A stretch of 37,545 nucleotides of DNA, from assembly GCF_005405405.1 (NCBI RefSeq), contig NZ_BJDZ01000026.1, positions 6,969-44,513 of the forward strand, written 5' to 3'. Under the pieces are notes generated by a model. That model did no database searches and had not been told where the DNA came from. It was given only the letters and a program-made list of their open reading frames with translations. Shown here one piece after another: positions 7,505 through 14,848 of the stretch. Origin of the DNA: Lactiplantibacillus plajomi (GTDB taxonomy: Bacteria > Bacillota > Bacilli > Lactobacillales > Lactobacillaceae). Position numbers and translations under genes: made by a program. The stretch's first letter is position 1, and each line of letters opens with the position of its first letter.

Positions 7505-9337
7505 ATGAAAATAAAAAAGCTAGTCCCCATAGTTTTAATTGCATTAGGTTTCTTATTTATCGGAGGTACAGCAGTTCACGCGGATAACGGTTTAGATAGC
7601 GTTAAAAAGGCGGCTACGGAGTTAGCTAAACAAGCCGCAAAAAAGTATAGCGAAGAAAACTATTACACCGCACAGGACGTTAAACAAGGTGGTGTGACCT
7701 TAAATAGTGAACGTTATCCAATCGATCAGTATAAAGGGTATGCCGATTTAAACACCACAACGCACCCCGTTAAAGACATGATTAGAGGGGTAGGAAATAC
7801 CTTTTTCTATATCAACAAATTAATTTGGCAAGGGTTTGATAAAGTAATAAATCTATTATCAACAACGGACGTTTTAAACGGGAAAATCGACCAGATAAAT
7901 AGTGCGGCGGCAAGCATTTGGCAAACCTTAATTGATAACTTTTTAGCACTGATTTTGGTAGTCGTAGCAATTGCGGCAGGCTATACATTCGCTTTAAAAA
8001 ATGATTTGGTCGGTGGCTTTGCCATTATTGGTAAAACGGTATTAGTATTTGTGCTTTGTAGTGTGTTTTTAGTATTTGGCACAAGTCTAATGAAAGGTGT
8101 TAATACAATTAGTGGTGGACTACAGGGCAGCTTTTTAAAAGCGGCGTTAGTTTTTGACGGTAGTTCACAAAATATTGACTCTAACCAACCAGAAGCAGGC
8201 ACAACCGCGGTATTACGTAATACTTATTTTGATACGGCGGTCTATCGCCCCTACTTATTGATGAATTACGGCACAACTGATAAAAAGGCAATAACCAAGA
8301 ATAATAGCGATAGGATAGATAATCTTTTAAAACAGAAAAAAGATAGTGGTTCGGACAAGACTGTTAAAGATGAAAATAAAAAGCTAAACAATAAGTACAT
8401 GCAAGATGGAGACGAGGGTATTAACACCAAGCTTGCAGTAGGGCTAATCGCCCCCATGATTACCCTAGGTTTGGGCATTCCACTACTACTAATTTCATTG
8501 TTTAATTTGATAATTCAGATTGGTATTTTAGCCCTATTGTTGTTAGTGCCGTTGTCGTTTTTCGTGTCACTGTTACCGTGGTTTGGGAACAGTGGTTATA
8601 AGAACCTCGCAAGAATTATTGGACTATTCTTTTTCAAGGCATTTACAGCAATGTTTATCATGTTTTTACTGCTGATAATTCAAATCGTAGACAGCTTTAT
8701 TAGTCCTAATTCAGTTGGTGGCTATATCGCAAATTCGTCATTATTGATAATTGTAGCTTTTCTAATGATCTTAAAGCGTGATTGGATAATATCAACGGTT
8801 ACAGGCGGAAGAGTGGCAACCGTAGGCGCAGGAAGCAACAATATTAGACAAATGGCAGGCGCGGCAAGTCGAAAGATTGAACGGCAAACAAATCATAGAA
8901 ACGAGCCAGCACGACCAAATAATCCAAATAAAAGCGACCCGAAGTCTAATGAACCACAGGGGCGGCAAGAACAACAGCCATACGGCAAAAAGACGACCCC
9001 AAATGCACGAGAAGAATCAGGACGTAAGACAGAACCACAGCAAAAGCAAATGAAACCCAAAGCGGACGCACGGGCAGAATCAGAGCAAAAGACCAAGCCA
9101 AGCCGCGAAAAAGAACCACAAGCAAAAGAAAACCCAAGAAGCGACGAGCCACAAACCGCAGAAGAAAGAAAAAGTAGTTACGGAAATGAAGAGCCTAAAA
9201 GCAACGAGCAGAGCAACGCACGCGAGAACTCGGAACAACGAGCGGCACACGGAGCAAACGCAGAGAGTAAACAGGGGAATGCACGCGAAGAATCGGGGCG
9301 TAAGACTAGTAAGGAACGACCGTTAGGAGCTGATTAG
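7505..9337 (+). CDS. VirB6/TcpH-like polytopic channel protein with long hydrophilic tail
   Basis: A 610-residue protein. A signal peptide (about residues 1-27, ending VHAD) and an extracellular segment come first, then about seven membrane helices between residues 145 and 440, and finally a highly charged cytoplasmic tail (about 445-610) rich in Glu, Gln, Lys, Arg and Pro. The topology fits the VirB6/TcpH core protein of Gram-positive conjugation channels. The tail contains a degenerate repeat: NAREESGRKT, DARAESEQKT, NARENSEQRA, and NAREESGRKT again. TcpH-type tails are known to contact other transfer proteins, so this tail is a likely docking platform. AAGGGGG lies before ATG 7505. Confidence 0.78.
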   Translation: MKIKKLVPIVLIALGFLFIGGTAVHADNGLDSVKKAATELAKQAAKKYSEENYYTAQDVKQGGVTLNSERYPIDQYKGYADLNTTTHPVKDMIRGVGNTFFYINKLIWQGFDKVINLLSTTDVLNGKIDQINSAAASIWQTLIDNFLALILVVVAIAAGYTFALKNDLVGGFAIIGKTVLVFVLCSVFLVFGTSLMKGVNTISGGLQGSFLKAALVFDGSSQNIDSNQPEAGTTAVLRNTYFDTAVYRPYLLMNYGTTDKKAITKNNSDRIDNLLKQKKDSGSDKTVKDENKKLNNKYMQDGDEGINTKLAVGLIAPMITLGLGIPLLLISLFNLIIQIGILALLLLVPLSFFVSLLPWFGNSGYKNLARIIGLFFFKAFTAMFIMFLLLIIQIVDSFISPNSVGGYIANSSLLIIVAFLMILKRDWIISTVTGGRVATVGAGSNNIRQMAGAASRKIERQTNHRNEPARPNNPNKSDPKSNEPQGRQEQQPYGKKTTPNAREESGRKTEPQQKQMKPKADARAESEQKTKPSREKEPQAKENPRSDEPQTAEERKSSYGNEEPKSNEQSNARENSEQRAAHGANAESKQGNAREESGRKTSKERPLGAD

Positions 9338-10420
9338 GTGGAAAATGCGATAAAGAAAAAAGCAAAACACAGCTTAATATTTATCTTTTTACCCCTTATC
9401 CTAATTGCTTTTCTTTTGGTTGGCACGGCTTTAATGGTTTCGTTGAGTGGTGGCGGAATTGGAACGACAGAAACAACGTCAACAACCACCCTAGCAACGG
9501 GAAGCTCGAAAGGTTTATCAGCTAAAACGTTGCGCTTTAAAGATCAGATTAAAGCTGAAATGGATAAACAAAATGTACCAGCTTCATGGTTAGGCGTTTT
9601 GTTGGCGCATGTGGAAGTTGAAACACACGGAAACGCGGAGCAATACCCTGATATATTTCAAGCAAGCGAGAGTGTGAAAGGCGCAAACGTCACGAATGCT
9701 TTAACGACAGAGCAAAGTATTCATTACGGGGTACTAGCTTTTAAGAACCAATTGGCGAGCGTTAAGAGCATAACAGGACATGACCCAAGCGCAACAAATG
9801 AGGGTGACGTTAACATAACTTCGGTTTTGTATAACGCCCCCGCGTTTGGACCGTGGTTGAAGAAAAATCACGGCGGAAAATGGTCCGAGGCGGCGAATGA
9901 TGACTTTTACAAGAACGTATTACCGAGTTATGGTGCAGGTTCGGGCGATAGTAGTTACTGGAAGAAGATTTTACAGTATTACGACCCAAGCACAGGACAG
10001 AATACTAGCGGCGGTACAGTTACAGTAAGTGGCAAGTCACACAGTTACTATAATGCAGTGATTACCGAAGCTAAGAAGTACGAGGGTAACCCGTACGTGT
10101 GGGGCGGGTCAAACCCAACAACGGGCTTCGATTGTTCAGGGTTAGTACAATGGAGCTTCAAAAAAGCGGGAATAAGTTTACCGCGAACAAGTCAGCAACA
10201 ATGGCAAGAAGTGACGGAGATTTCAGAGAACCAAGCCCAAGCAGGAGACCTAGTATTTTTTGAGGGAACGGACAGCCAAGGCGGAATGACCCACGTTGGT
10301 ATTTATTTAGGAAATGGAAAAATGTTTGACGCACAAGACAACGGGGTCAAAGTTGATGACGTTGCCGCGTGGCAAAAGCTTTATAAGACACATTTCGGCA
10401 AACTCAAAGGGGTAAATTAA
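9338..10420 (+). CDS. Bifunctional peptidoglycan hydrolase of the transfer system (lysozyme-like plus NlpC/P60)
   Basis: A 360-residue hydrolase that should open the cell wall locally for the conjugation channel. A membrane anchor (about residues 13-35) is followed by a CwlT/phage-lysozyme-like muramidase domain (about 60-205) and an NlpC/P60 endopeptidase domain (about 230-355). In the latter the catalytic Cys266 lies in FDCSGLV and His319 in THVGIYLG. The start is GTG 9338, directly after the previous stop, with AGGAG 9 nt upstream. The domain order matches TcpG/TcpI/CwlT-like enzymes of conjugative elements. Confidence 0.88.
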   Translation: MENAIKKKAKHSLIFIFLPLILIAFLLVGTALMVSLSGGGIGTTETTSTTTLATGSSKGLSAKTLRFKDQIKAEMDKQNVPASWLGVLLAHVEVETHGNAEQYPDIFQASESVKGANVTNALTTEQSIHYGVLAFKNQLASVKSITGHDPSATNEGDVNITSVLYNAPAFGPWLKKNHGGKWSEAANDDFYKNVLPSYGAGSGDSSYWKKILQYYDPSTGQNTSGGTVTVSGKSHSYYNAVITEAKKYEGNPYVWGGSNPTTGFDCSGLVQWSFKKAGISLPRTSQQQWQEVTEISENQAQAGDLVFFEGTDSQGGMTHVGIYLGNGKMFDAQDNGVKVDDVAAWQKLYKTHFGKLKGVN

Positions 10421-10444
10421 GCAGGTAAAAAAAGGGTTGAGAAG

Positions 10445-11053
10445 ATGAAAAAGAACAGAATACCACTAATTTTAGTAGCTGTATTCATTGGCTTGTTATT
10501 AGTGTCAAACTGGCAAACAGGGCAAGCCTTAAAGCGTGAAAGAGGGAGAAATCAAGACATATCAAGACAGCTAAAAAAACAAGCGGTAACGATTGCGAAC
10601 GCAAAAGAAAGTTCAGTGACCGACAGCAAAAGCAGTAGCACCGCTGAAGAGTCGACTACTACTGATAACACAAAAGATATTAGTAGCAACCTCGCAGCAT
10701 TTCTACAGAATTTATATGTTTCAAAAAATAAGAACTTACAAGAGCGATATAAAAAGATTTCGCCGTTTCTAACAGGCGACGCAGTGAAGCAATTAAAGCC
10801 AAGCGGTACAAACAACAACGACAGCCAAGACGACGGCTACACACCAACAACGATTAGAGATATAGAAACTTTTAATAGTGGTGATAGCAAGAATCAAGAG
10901 GCGGTCACATTCTATAAAATGGAGAACAAGGTAGGTGATACTACAAAAGAAGTTAATATGGTAATGAGAACGAAGTTAGTCAAGAGCGGGCAAGAGTGGT
11001 TAATTAGCAAGATTGAATACAATGCAGGTTACGAACCAAACAAGAGTAATTAG
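10445..11053 (+). CDS. Membrane-anchored conjugation protein, possibly VirB8-like
   Basis: A 202-residue protein with one N-terminal membrane segment (about residues 6-22), a coiled stretch, a Ser/Thr-rich linker (residues 50-75) and an extracellular domain of about 120 residues (NLAAFLQNLYVS, MRTKLVKSGQEWLISKIEY). The ending, with strands around EWLISKIEY, is like NTF2-fold domains of VirB8/TcpC proteins, so this may be a second, shorter scaffold protein. It sits 24 nt after the hydrolase and 15 nt before the LPXTG protein. Family not certain. Confidence 0.62.
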   Translation: MKKNRIPLILVAVFIGLLLVSNWQTGQALKRERGRNQDISRQLKKQAVTIANAKESSVTDSKSSSTAEESTTTDNTKDISSNLAAFLQNLYVSKNKNLQERYKKISPFLTGDAVKQLKPSGTNNNDSQDDGYTPTTIRDIETFNSGDSKNQEAVTFYKMENKVGDTTKEVNMVMRTKLVKSGQEWLISKIEYNAGYEPNKSN

Positions 11054-11068
11054 AGGAGGATATAAAAA

Positions 11069-11989
11069 ATGAAAAAAACAGTTAGTGTAGCGTCAGCAAC
11101 TTTAGCAAGTCTTTTAATTTTTGGAGCGGCAGGAACAACGATTGCGAATGCCGATCAAGTGTCATCAGCCCAGACAACAACAGTATTAGACCCAACAAGT
11201 ACCACGACAGGCGATACAAGCACCACAGCAACAGACCCAACAAACACAAGCAATCAGGCGAGTGACACGGCTTCAAGCAGTGGTACAAGTTCAAGTGAAA
11301 ATAATGATACTGGAAGTAGTGCAATAGTACCAACAGACCCGACAACACCAACGGGCGACACAACGGGGAGTAGTAGTTCAAGTAGTAGCAGTACAAGCGA
11401 TAACGACGGTAGCGCAAACAGTACCACACCAGTAAACCCAACTAACCCAGCAGGCAATACAAGCGATACAACATCAGCGAATAGCAGTACAAGCAGTAGT
11501 GACACAAGCAGTACAGGAAGTAATACGGTAACCCCTGTAAACCCTATTAATACAACGGGTTCAAGCGATACAAGCAGTAAGGAAAGTGACACAATATCAG
11601 CCGGAAAATCGACACAGAAGAGCAGTACAAGTAAGACTAAAACTTCAAGTGAAGCAAGTTCAACAGTGGCGGAGAGTTCAAGTACAGTGAAACAAACAGC
11701 CGCCACAACACCAGTAGACCCAAACACCAGTAGCGATAATTCAAGTACGGCAAGTTCAAGCAAAACAGCGGCTACCACGCAGAATACTAAAGCAAGACAG
11801 CCACAGGCAGTCCAGGACAATAGCAAGAAGGCACAACAAACAGCCGCAAAAGCGACTTTGCCACAAACTGGCGAGGATAATACTAAAAATATGAGCATGA
11901 GCATAGCGGGAGCAATATTGATCGCGCTATCAGGGTTAATCGCAGGAGCGCAAAAAATTGGTGGATTCAAAAAATTATTTAATAGATAA
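11069..11989 (+). CDS. LPXTG-anchored Ser/Thr-rich surface protein
   Basis: A 306-residue surface protein. The signal peptide ends near AGTTIANA (about residue 28). A long Ser/Thr/Asp/Asn-rich region follows with recurring PVNPTNPAG-, PVNPINTTG- and DPTTPTGD-type units. The sorting signal LPQTGE (residues 264-269) precedes a hydrophobic segment and a basic tail. Sortase should link it to the cell wall. It is the last gene of the transfer operon, before a terminator, so a role in mating contact or aggregation is likely but inferred. AGGAGG lies 9 nt before the ATG. The opposite-strand reading frame across it is only a by-product of the Ser/Thr codons. Confidence 0.85.
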   Translation: MKKTVSVASATLASLLIFGAAGTTIANADQVSSAQTTTVLDPTSTTTGDTSTTATDPTNTSNQASDTASSSGTSSSENNDTGSSAIVPTDPTTPTGDTTGSSSSSSSSTSDNDGSANSTTPVNPTNPAGNTSDTTSANSSTSSSDTSSTGSNTVTPVNPINTTGSSDTSSKESDTISAGKSTQKSSTSKTKTSSEASSTVAESSSTVKQTAATTPVDPNTSSDNSSTASSSKTAATTQNTKARQPQAVQDNSKKAQQTAAKATLPQTGEDNTKNMSMSIAGAILIALSGLIAGAQKIGGFKKLFNR

Positions 11990-11996
11990 AAAGAGG

Positions 11997-12024
11997 AGTA
12001 GCCCATTGAGGGCTATTTTTTTTT
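11997..12024 (+). terminator. Rho-independent terminator of the conjugation operon
   Basis: TAGCCC (11999-12004), loop ATTGA, GGGCTA (12010-12015), then nine T. It ends the operon that starts at 2345. Confidence 0.85.
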
Positions 12025-12033
12025 TGCTATAAT
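12006..12033 (+). promoter_or_regulatory. Promoter of the DUF536 gene, overlapping the terminator
   Basis: Perfect TATAAT at 12028-12033 with a TG extension (12025-12026). The -35 candidate TTGAGG (12006-12011) sits in the loop and 3-prime arm of the preceding terminator, with a 16-nt spacer. Confidence 0.6.
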
Positions 12034-12065
12034 AAACCTGTACTGAAAAAGAGAGGTGTATTGTA

Positions 12066-12749
12066 TTGGCTAAAAGGTGGTTATCGGCACCAGAAATCGC
12101 GGAAGAACTGGGGATAAATCGACAACGCGTGTATCGCTATATTAGTAAGAACCGTATTGATTACGATAAAAGGCTAAAGAATGTTAATTACTACGGAGAA
12201 CCTACTATTAAGCGAATTAGAGAGCATTTTATTGCGATAACGCGTGTCAGTGACACAGGAGCAACAAATGCTAGTGATACAGGAAAAACAGGAAAAACGG
12301 CGAAAAAACCTGATATAGAGCCAAAAAATAGTGATACAAAAAGCCGTGTATCAATACAAAAAAACAATACAACGATACAGGATAGTGATACAGAAGAAAA
12401 TGGCAAAATCCTTACATATAAAGGGTTTAAGGGCGATAATACTGCAGTACAAGCAGTACTGGAAGACTACCGCCAACAATTCGAGGTGTTAAAGCAACAA
12501 TTAGCACAGAAAGATAAGCAACTCGAAACGAAAGACAAACAAATGAGCGAGAAAGACGAGCAATTAAGTAAGGTTTATAAATTGCTCGATCAACAACAAC
12601 AATTGGAGCTAGGAACACAAAAACGATTGAAATTATTGGAAAATGGAGCCGATTTAAGCACAGATAAAGCGGAGGAGGTAGAAAAGGTTAGGGATGAACC
12701 GAAAACGCCAGAAACGGCAAAAAAACGGCACTGGTGGCAAAGACGGTAA
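12066..12749 (+). CDS. DUF536-type plasmid protein with HTH and coiled coil
   Basis: A 227-residue protein. The N-terminal helix-turn-helix (LSAPEIAEELGINRQRVYRY, residues 6-25) is followed by a polar linker rich in Thr, Asp and Lys, a coiled coil (about 130-185, with repeated KDKQLE/KDEQLS heptads) and the end segment LLDQQQQLELGTQKR typical of DUF536. Such proteins accompany replication genes on lactic acid bacterial plasmids and probably act in replication control or partition. The start is TTG 12066, since GAGAGG lies 9 nt upstream and no ATG suits. It ends just before the Fst toxin locus. No RepB/RepA partner was found in the window. Confidence 0.75.
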   Translation: MAKRWLSAPEIAEELGINRQRVYRYISKNRIDYDKRLKNVNYYGEPTIKRIREHFIAITRVSDTGATNASDTGKTGKTAKKPDIEPKNSDTKSRVSIQKNNTTIQDSDTEENGKILTYKGFKGDNTAVQAVLEDYRQQFEVLKQQLAQKDKQLETKDKQMSEKDEQLSKVYKLLDQQQQLELGTQKRLKLLENGADLSTDKAEEVEKVRDEPKTPETAKKRHWWQRR

Positions 12750-12755
12750 ATAAGG

Positions 12756-12761
12756 TATAAT
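12756..12761 (+). promoter_or_regulatory. -10 box of the Fst toxin RNA
   Basis: TATAAT lies 46 nt before the toxin start. No good -35 box is seen. The leader then folds as CCT-AT-CCAA pairing with TTGG-G-AGG (12773-12798), which buries the ribosome binding site, as known for Fst-family toxin RNAs. Confidence 0.55.
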
Positions 12762-12806
12762 GAAAAAGTTGCCTATCCAATCTGCAACGGTTGGGAGGTG
12801 TAAAAA

Positions 12807-12893
12807 TTGTTTACTTCTTTCTTTGCCCCGCTTGCGGTTGCGCTGATAACAGCGTGGTTTACGGACTGGCTAAAACGGAAACGCCGCAAGTAA
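12807..12893 (+). CDS. Fst-family type I toxin
   Basis: A 28-residue peptide (MFTSFFAPLAVALITAW, then FTDWLKRKRRK): one membrane helix containing the APL motif and a basic tail, as in Fst/par toxins. TTG 12807 is the start, 7 nt after GGGAGG. These peptides insert in the host membrane when the antisense RNA is lost, which stabilises the plasmid. The locus has every par feature: a hidden ribosome binding site, a shared terminator, a convergent antisense promoter, and a 12-base direct repeat (TTCTTTCTTTGC at 12815-12826 and 12975-12986) through which the two RNAs can pair. It follows the DUF536 gene, consistent with a plasmid maintenance block. Confidence 0.85.
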   Translation: MFTSFFAPLAVALITAWFTDWLKRKRRK

Positions 12894-12920
12894 AATAAAA
12901 TAGGCGACATTTAGCCCACT

Positions 12921-12963
12921 AAAAAAGCCCTTAGCAGTCGTAACCTGCTAGGGGCTTTGGTGT
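12921..12963. terminator. Bidirectional terminator shared by toxin RNA and antisense RNA
   Basis: A 14-bp near-perfect stem (12924-12937 with 12945-12958, loop TCGTAAC), with A-rich sequence on the left giving a T-run on the minus strand. Confidence 0.8.
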
Positions 12964-12988
12964 AAAAACGTTTATTCTTTCTTTGCGA
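12921..12988 (-). ncRNA. Antisense RNA of the Fst locus (RNA II type)
   Basis: Transcribed from the promoter at 13022-12993 toward the shared terminator. It carries the complement of TTCTTTCTTTGC, matching the start of the toxin coding region, and so can pair there and at the terminator loop. About 65 nt long, as usual for such antisense RNAs. The transcription start is estimated. Confidence 0.72.
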
Positions 12989-12992
12989 GTTC

Positions 12993-13022
12993 ATTATAAC
13001 ATGAAACAAAAAAGAAGTGCAA
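12993..13022 (-). promoter_or_regulatory. Promoter of the Fst antisense RNA
   Basis: Minus-strand TTGCAC (13022-13017), 18-nt spacer, perfect TATAAT (12998-12993). Confidence 0.8.
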
Positions 13023-13399
13023 AGAAGTAAAATCAAGGTAAGTGGTATAGATTGTGTAATTTTGAAAAACGGGCCAATTGTGAACGGAAGTTAAAGGGTT
13101 GAGGCGAGTTTGTGATTAGGGGGCAATGCACAAGGGTGCGTGAAGCACTGGTCTAGTTGTTGGTTGCGATAAGAGTGATTATGTAAACTAGAAGTGGTAT
13201 ATTTAGCATTCCTTATGAATTATCTTATAAAAGATTATAAATTGCATTGAAAAAAATAATAAGGGGGTTTAGGTGTTGAGAGACGCGTTCTAAGCGTCTT
13301 TCAAGGTGTTAAGTGGATAGTTAACGGTTAGATTGCTTGATATGTCGGTATTTAGACTTGTTTTTTTCTTTTTTGTAGGTTATCCTTAAAGAGATAAAA
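13023..13399. other. Non-coding stretch between Fst locus and small gene
   Basis: No convincing gene. A short hairpin AGACGC-GTTCTAA-GCGTCT lies near 13281-13299, and the phrase AGTGGTATA occurs twice (near 13041 and 13193). It could hold regulatory or origin sequence; nothing decisive is seen. Confidence 0.3.
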
Positions 13400-13609
13400 T
13401 TGAATACATATAAGAAGGCATTAGCGTTTTTGGACAAACTAAAAACGCTAGCTCGAAATTCGACTGGTAATCGAATGACGAGAGCCTTAATTGATGAACA
13501 CCCATCAATTAAAACTATAGCTCTAGCGCTAGAAGTTATCTCTATTATACAAGCTAATCAGCTTGTCCGCAACATAAGCGGCAGTAATAGAATAACCGAA
13601 AAAGGCTAG
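13400..13609 (+). CDS. Small basic hypothetical protein
   Basis: A 69-residue protein starting at TTG 13400 behind a weak AAAGAGA. It is helical in character (ALAFLDKLKTLARNST, IKTIALALEVISIIQ) and ends in GSNRITEKG, which resembles the wing region of a winged helix, so a small DNA-binding protein is possible. It is followed 30 nt later by a strong terminator and then by the large structured RNA. Family not recognised, and the start is uncertain. Confidence 0.45.
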   Translation: MNTYKKALAFLDKLKTLARNSTGNRMTRALIDEHPSIKTIALALEVISIIQANQLVRNISGSNRITEKG

Positions 13610-13638
13610 AAGTTCAAGATTTAATGATGAAATTAGAC

Positions 13639-13676
13639 CCGTCAATTAAGGCAAATGCCTTGGTTGACGGTTTTTT
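13639..13676 (+). terminator. Rho-independent terminator
   Basis: CCGTCAA (13639-13645) pairs with TTGACGG (13664-13670), with an inner GGC/GCC stem, followed by six T. It separates the 69-residue gene from the structured RNA. Confidence 0.8.
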
Positions 13677-13687
13677 AATGCAAAAAA

Positions 13688-14250
13688 AGTCAATCTGCAG
13701 GGGGTAACTGTAATGAAAATTACTTAAAAAGCGGAAGTTACACCGCTCAACAAATGGTAAACGTGGGTTATTTGTTTCGTTATTGCAGGTAATCTAAGGT
13801 CAACGGGTAAATGTTGCAAGCCCGTACTGATAAACGATCAGAAGTCTAAACTACGTGCGAAAAAGAGTAGTGCGTAGCAAGATAAAAAGCAATGGAAGTG
13901 CATGCACTTATTATGGCTAAACTTCGCCGAAAGATACGACTGGAGTTGTCACTAACAGGAAGATTGACGTAACAAGTAGTGTTGTGCGTGAGTGAATCAA
14001 GAAAGTTAGCTAGTTACTCGTAAGCGGTCGATTGGACTGTAGTGAACCTTGATAGGGAGCTTAGCAAACAGAGAGCCGAAAGGTCAACACGCGGGGCAAG
14101 GTAGGAGCGTGGAAAAAGCTAAGTGGGTAACTGGAATGTTATCCAAGTCAATAACGTGCTAAAACGATCGGGCTATACTGCGACGTTGATAATCGTCACA
14201 AGTTTTGGTAAAAGACTTTCTATACATTCAGATAGGGAAAGTCTGCCTTC
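13688..14250 (+). ncRNA. Large highly structured RNA of the ROOL/GOLLD kind
   Basis: About 560 nt without a useful reading frame but full of consecutive perfect hairpins: GTAAT-GAAA-ATTAC (13710-13723, GNRA loop), GCGG/CCGC (13731-13746), AACAAAT/ATTTGTT (13749-13776), ACGGG/CCCGT (13803-13825), CTACG/CGTAG (about 13851-13877), AAGTGCATGCACTT, CC-GAAA-GG, GACG/CGTC, and AGACTTTC/GAAAGTCT (14213-14244). Its GC and purine character differ from the AT-rich flanks. ROOL (about 580 nt) and GOLLD (about 800 nt) are large ornate RNAs known from Lactobacillales plasmids and phages, and an abundant one is known from an L. salivarius megaplasmid. Size and plasmid context favour ROOL, but the exact class, ends and strand need a covariance search. 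No clear promoter was found. Confidence 0.65.
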
Positions 14251-14352
14251 CTCCTGAACTACCAGCTCAATTGATAGCTCATCAAACCATAAAACACAAG
14301 TGAGATTATATATTTTTTTGAATGATAAATACTAAAATGGTCTTTTAATAGC

Positions 14353-14412
14353 AACCCTAAAAATATAAAATTGGAAGTTCTGAAAGAACTGAAATTTTTT
14401 GTTTTTAGGGTT
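14353..14412. repeat. Long imperfect hairpin, possible terminator of the structured RNA
   Basis: Arms of 11 bp (14353-14363 with 14402-14412) enclose AAATT/AATTT and a perfect AGTTCT-GAA-AGAACT hairpin, followed by a few T. A further perfect GATGAAC/GTTCATC hairpin follows at 14416-14438. Confidence 0.55.
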
Positions 14413-14463
14413 TTAGATGAACGGTTTATCAGTTCATCAGAACTTGACTTTGAATTTTATTTT

Positions 14464-14492
14464 TTGATTTTTGGTTGATTTTATTTTATAAT
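14464..14492 (+). promoter_or_regulatory. Candidate promoter upstream of the transfer-origin-like repeats
   Basis: TTGATT (14464-14469), 17-nt spacer, TATAAT (14487-14492). It would drive the Replic_Relax and coupling-protein genes with a leader of about 350 nt that contains the large inverted repeat. The region is AT-rich, so chance matches are possible. Confidence 0.4.
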
Positions 14493-14525
14493 TTAATTGA
14501 ATTTTAGTGGATATAATTTTCAATA

Positions 14526-14665
14526 ACTCACGCTATATTTTCCTTTATTTCAAAGGATTCCGCCAGTCGCCCGCTCGAAACTGCACTCTCTCCACGTAGT
14601 TACGATAGTACAGTTTCGAGCGGGCGACTGGCTAGAGATGATATAAATAAAAAGTAAGCGTGAGT
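14526..14665. repeat. Large nested inverted repeat, candidate transfer origin
   Basis: Perfect 22-bp arms at 14562-14583 and 14611-14632 with a 27-nt loop, GC-rich inside an AT-rich region. An outer 9-bp pair, ACTCACGCT (14526-14534) and AGCGTGAGT (14657-14665), surrounds it. The position just upstream of the Replic_Relax and coupling-protein genes is where oriT usually lies. No established nick sequence is recognised. Confidence 0.6.
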
Positions 14666-14721
14666 AAGATAGAAAGAGATAAGAAAAGATAGTAAATAAG
14701 AATGAGATAAAGAGAGGTAGA

Positions 14722-14818
14722 GTTCAAGGTCAGAAGATTAAGTTCAAGAGAAGAGTCAAGATCAAGAGAAGGTTCAAGGTCAAGTTCAAGAGCAGGTCAA
14801 AAGAAAGTTCAAGAGCAG
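14722..14818 (+). repeat. GTTCAAG direct repeats in a polypurine tract
   Basis: GTTCAAG begins at 14722, 14742, 14772, 14784 and 14807, with GTCAAG-type variants at 14755 and 14796. Spacings cluster around one or two helical turns. Nearly the whole stretch 14660-14835 is purine on the plus strand. This looks like a binding array for an oriT or replication accessory protein. Confidence 0.6.
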
Positions 14819-14848
14819 ATAGATAAAAAATATAGGTAGGTGTTTAAG

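Noticed and set aside
11254-12006. 250-residue open frame on the minus strand
   Set aside because: It is the mirror of the Ser/Thr-rich LPXTG gene: repeated AGT and ACA codons give an open Leu/Val-rich frame. The sense gene has a signal peptide, a sorting signal and a ribosome binding site.
14722-14818. GTTCAAG repeats as tRNA T-arms or CRISPR repeats
   Set aside because: No cloverleaf can be built around them, and spacing and length are too short and irregular for CRISPR.
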